The notes under the pieces are model-generated. The model made no database searches, had not been told where the DNA came from, and worked only from the letters and a program-made list of their open reading frames with translations. Of a stretch of 6,094 nt of DNA, positions 6,046-6,094 are shown piece by piece; the stretch's first letter is position 1; every line of letters starts with the position of its first letter. A program made the position numbers and the translations under genes. Origin of the DNA: Gammaproteobacteria bacterium (lineage in GTDB: Bacteria > Pseudomonadota > Gammaproteobacteria > GRL18); assembly GCA_030632625.1 (NCBI GenBank), contig DAOVUK010000227.1:1-6094 (forward strand). The letters run 5' to 3'.

Positions 6046-6094
6046 CTTCAGCTGTAGTTGATAAATTCAAGTTCAACTATATGGTTATCATCCC
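6042..6094 (+). CDS. start of a further gene, cut by the window edge (GTG start, unassigned)
   Basis: A frame opens at GTG 6042, overlapping the ketoreductase stop (GTGA, 4 bases), with GGCGG at 6031-6035 as a possible ribosome binding site six bases upstream. It stays open to the window end, giving MTSAVVDKFKFNYMVIIP. An alternative start is the ATG at 6081 (MVIIP). The stretch NYMVIIP resembles the first strand of family 2 glycosyltransferases, which often read VIIPxYN and occur in some APE clusters. However, 17 residues are too few to assign a family. It does not look like the usual first strand of the second ketosynthase (RVVVTGxG), which follows the ketoreductase in many APE clusters. 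The overlap geometry is the main support for a real gene. Confidence 0.4.
   Translation, partial: MTSAVVDKFKFNYMVII

Larger units (their letters stand above)
3..6094 (+). other. segment of an aryl polyene biosynthetic operon
   Basis: All genes lie on one strand: LolA-like, MMPL exporter, KS, CLF, DH' and KR, then a further frame. Junctions are +24, -1, -7, -20, +14 and -4 bases, so one transcript with translational coupling is expected. No promoter or terminator hairpin was seen inside, which implies the promoter lies to the left and the end to the right. The DUF3261 lipoprotein gene that often lies between exporter and ketosynthase in such clusters is absent here. Confidence 0.85.

Overview
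The window is a single-direction (+ strand) stretch of an aryl polyene (APE) type biosynthetic gene cluster, of the kind found in many Gram-negative bacteria. APEs are membrane-anchored, carotenoid-like polyene pigments built by an unusual type II polyketide/fatty acid synthase. The moderately AT-rich composition, the tightly packed operon and the MMPL exporter next to a KS/CLF/DH'/KR set suggest a gammaproteobacterium. No species can be named from the sequence.

Layout: (1) 3-257, the C-terminal end of a probable LolA-like periplasmic protein, ending in a small FKQEV repeat. (2) 282-2789, a 12-helix MMPL/RND-family exporter. (3) 2789-4069, the ketosynthase ApeO. Its N-terminal 99 residues lie upstream of any ATG, GTG or TTG and point to a rare ATT start overlapping the exporter stop codon. 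It also carries a Lys-Pro-rich tandem-repeat insertion. (4) 4063-4893, the chain-length-factor-like partner (ApeC family), lacking the catalytic Cys. (5) 4874-5311, the ApeP-type hot-dog dehydratase partner. (6) 5326-6045, the FabG-like ketoreductase ApeQ. (7) 6042-6094, the likely start of another gene with a GTG start, cut by the window edge.

How they work together (family knowledge plus context): the ApeO/ApeC heterodimer condenses malonyl units onto an ACP-bound aryl starter. ApeQ reduces the 3-keto group and ApeP, normally with a second dehydratase ApeI, removes water, so each cycle adds one conjugated double bond. The LolA-like protein and the MMPL pump probably move the finished lipid-linked product across the envelope. 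ACPs, starter-forming enzymes, ApeI and the second ketosynthase ApeR are not in this window and presumably lie outside it.

Genes overlap or are separated by at most 24 bases, so this is very probably one transcript with translational coupling. I see no promoter, rho-independent terminator, RNA gene, mobile element or CRISPR array. Once the ketosynthase is extended to its real N terminus, there is no gap over 300 bases without a gene. The most noteworthy points are the apparent AUU start of the ketosynthase and the in-frame short tandem repeats in two genes.
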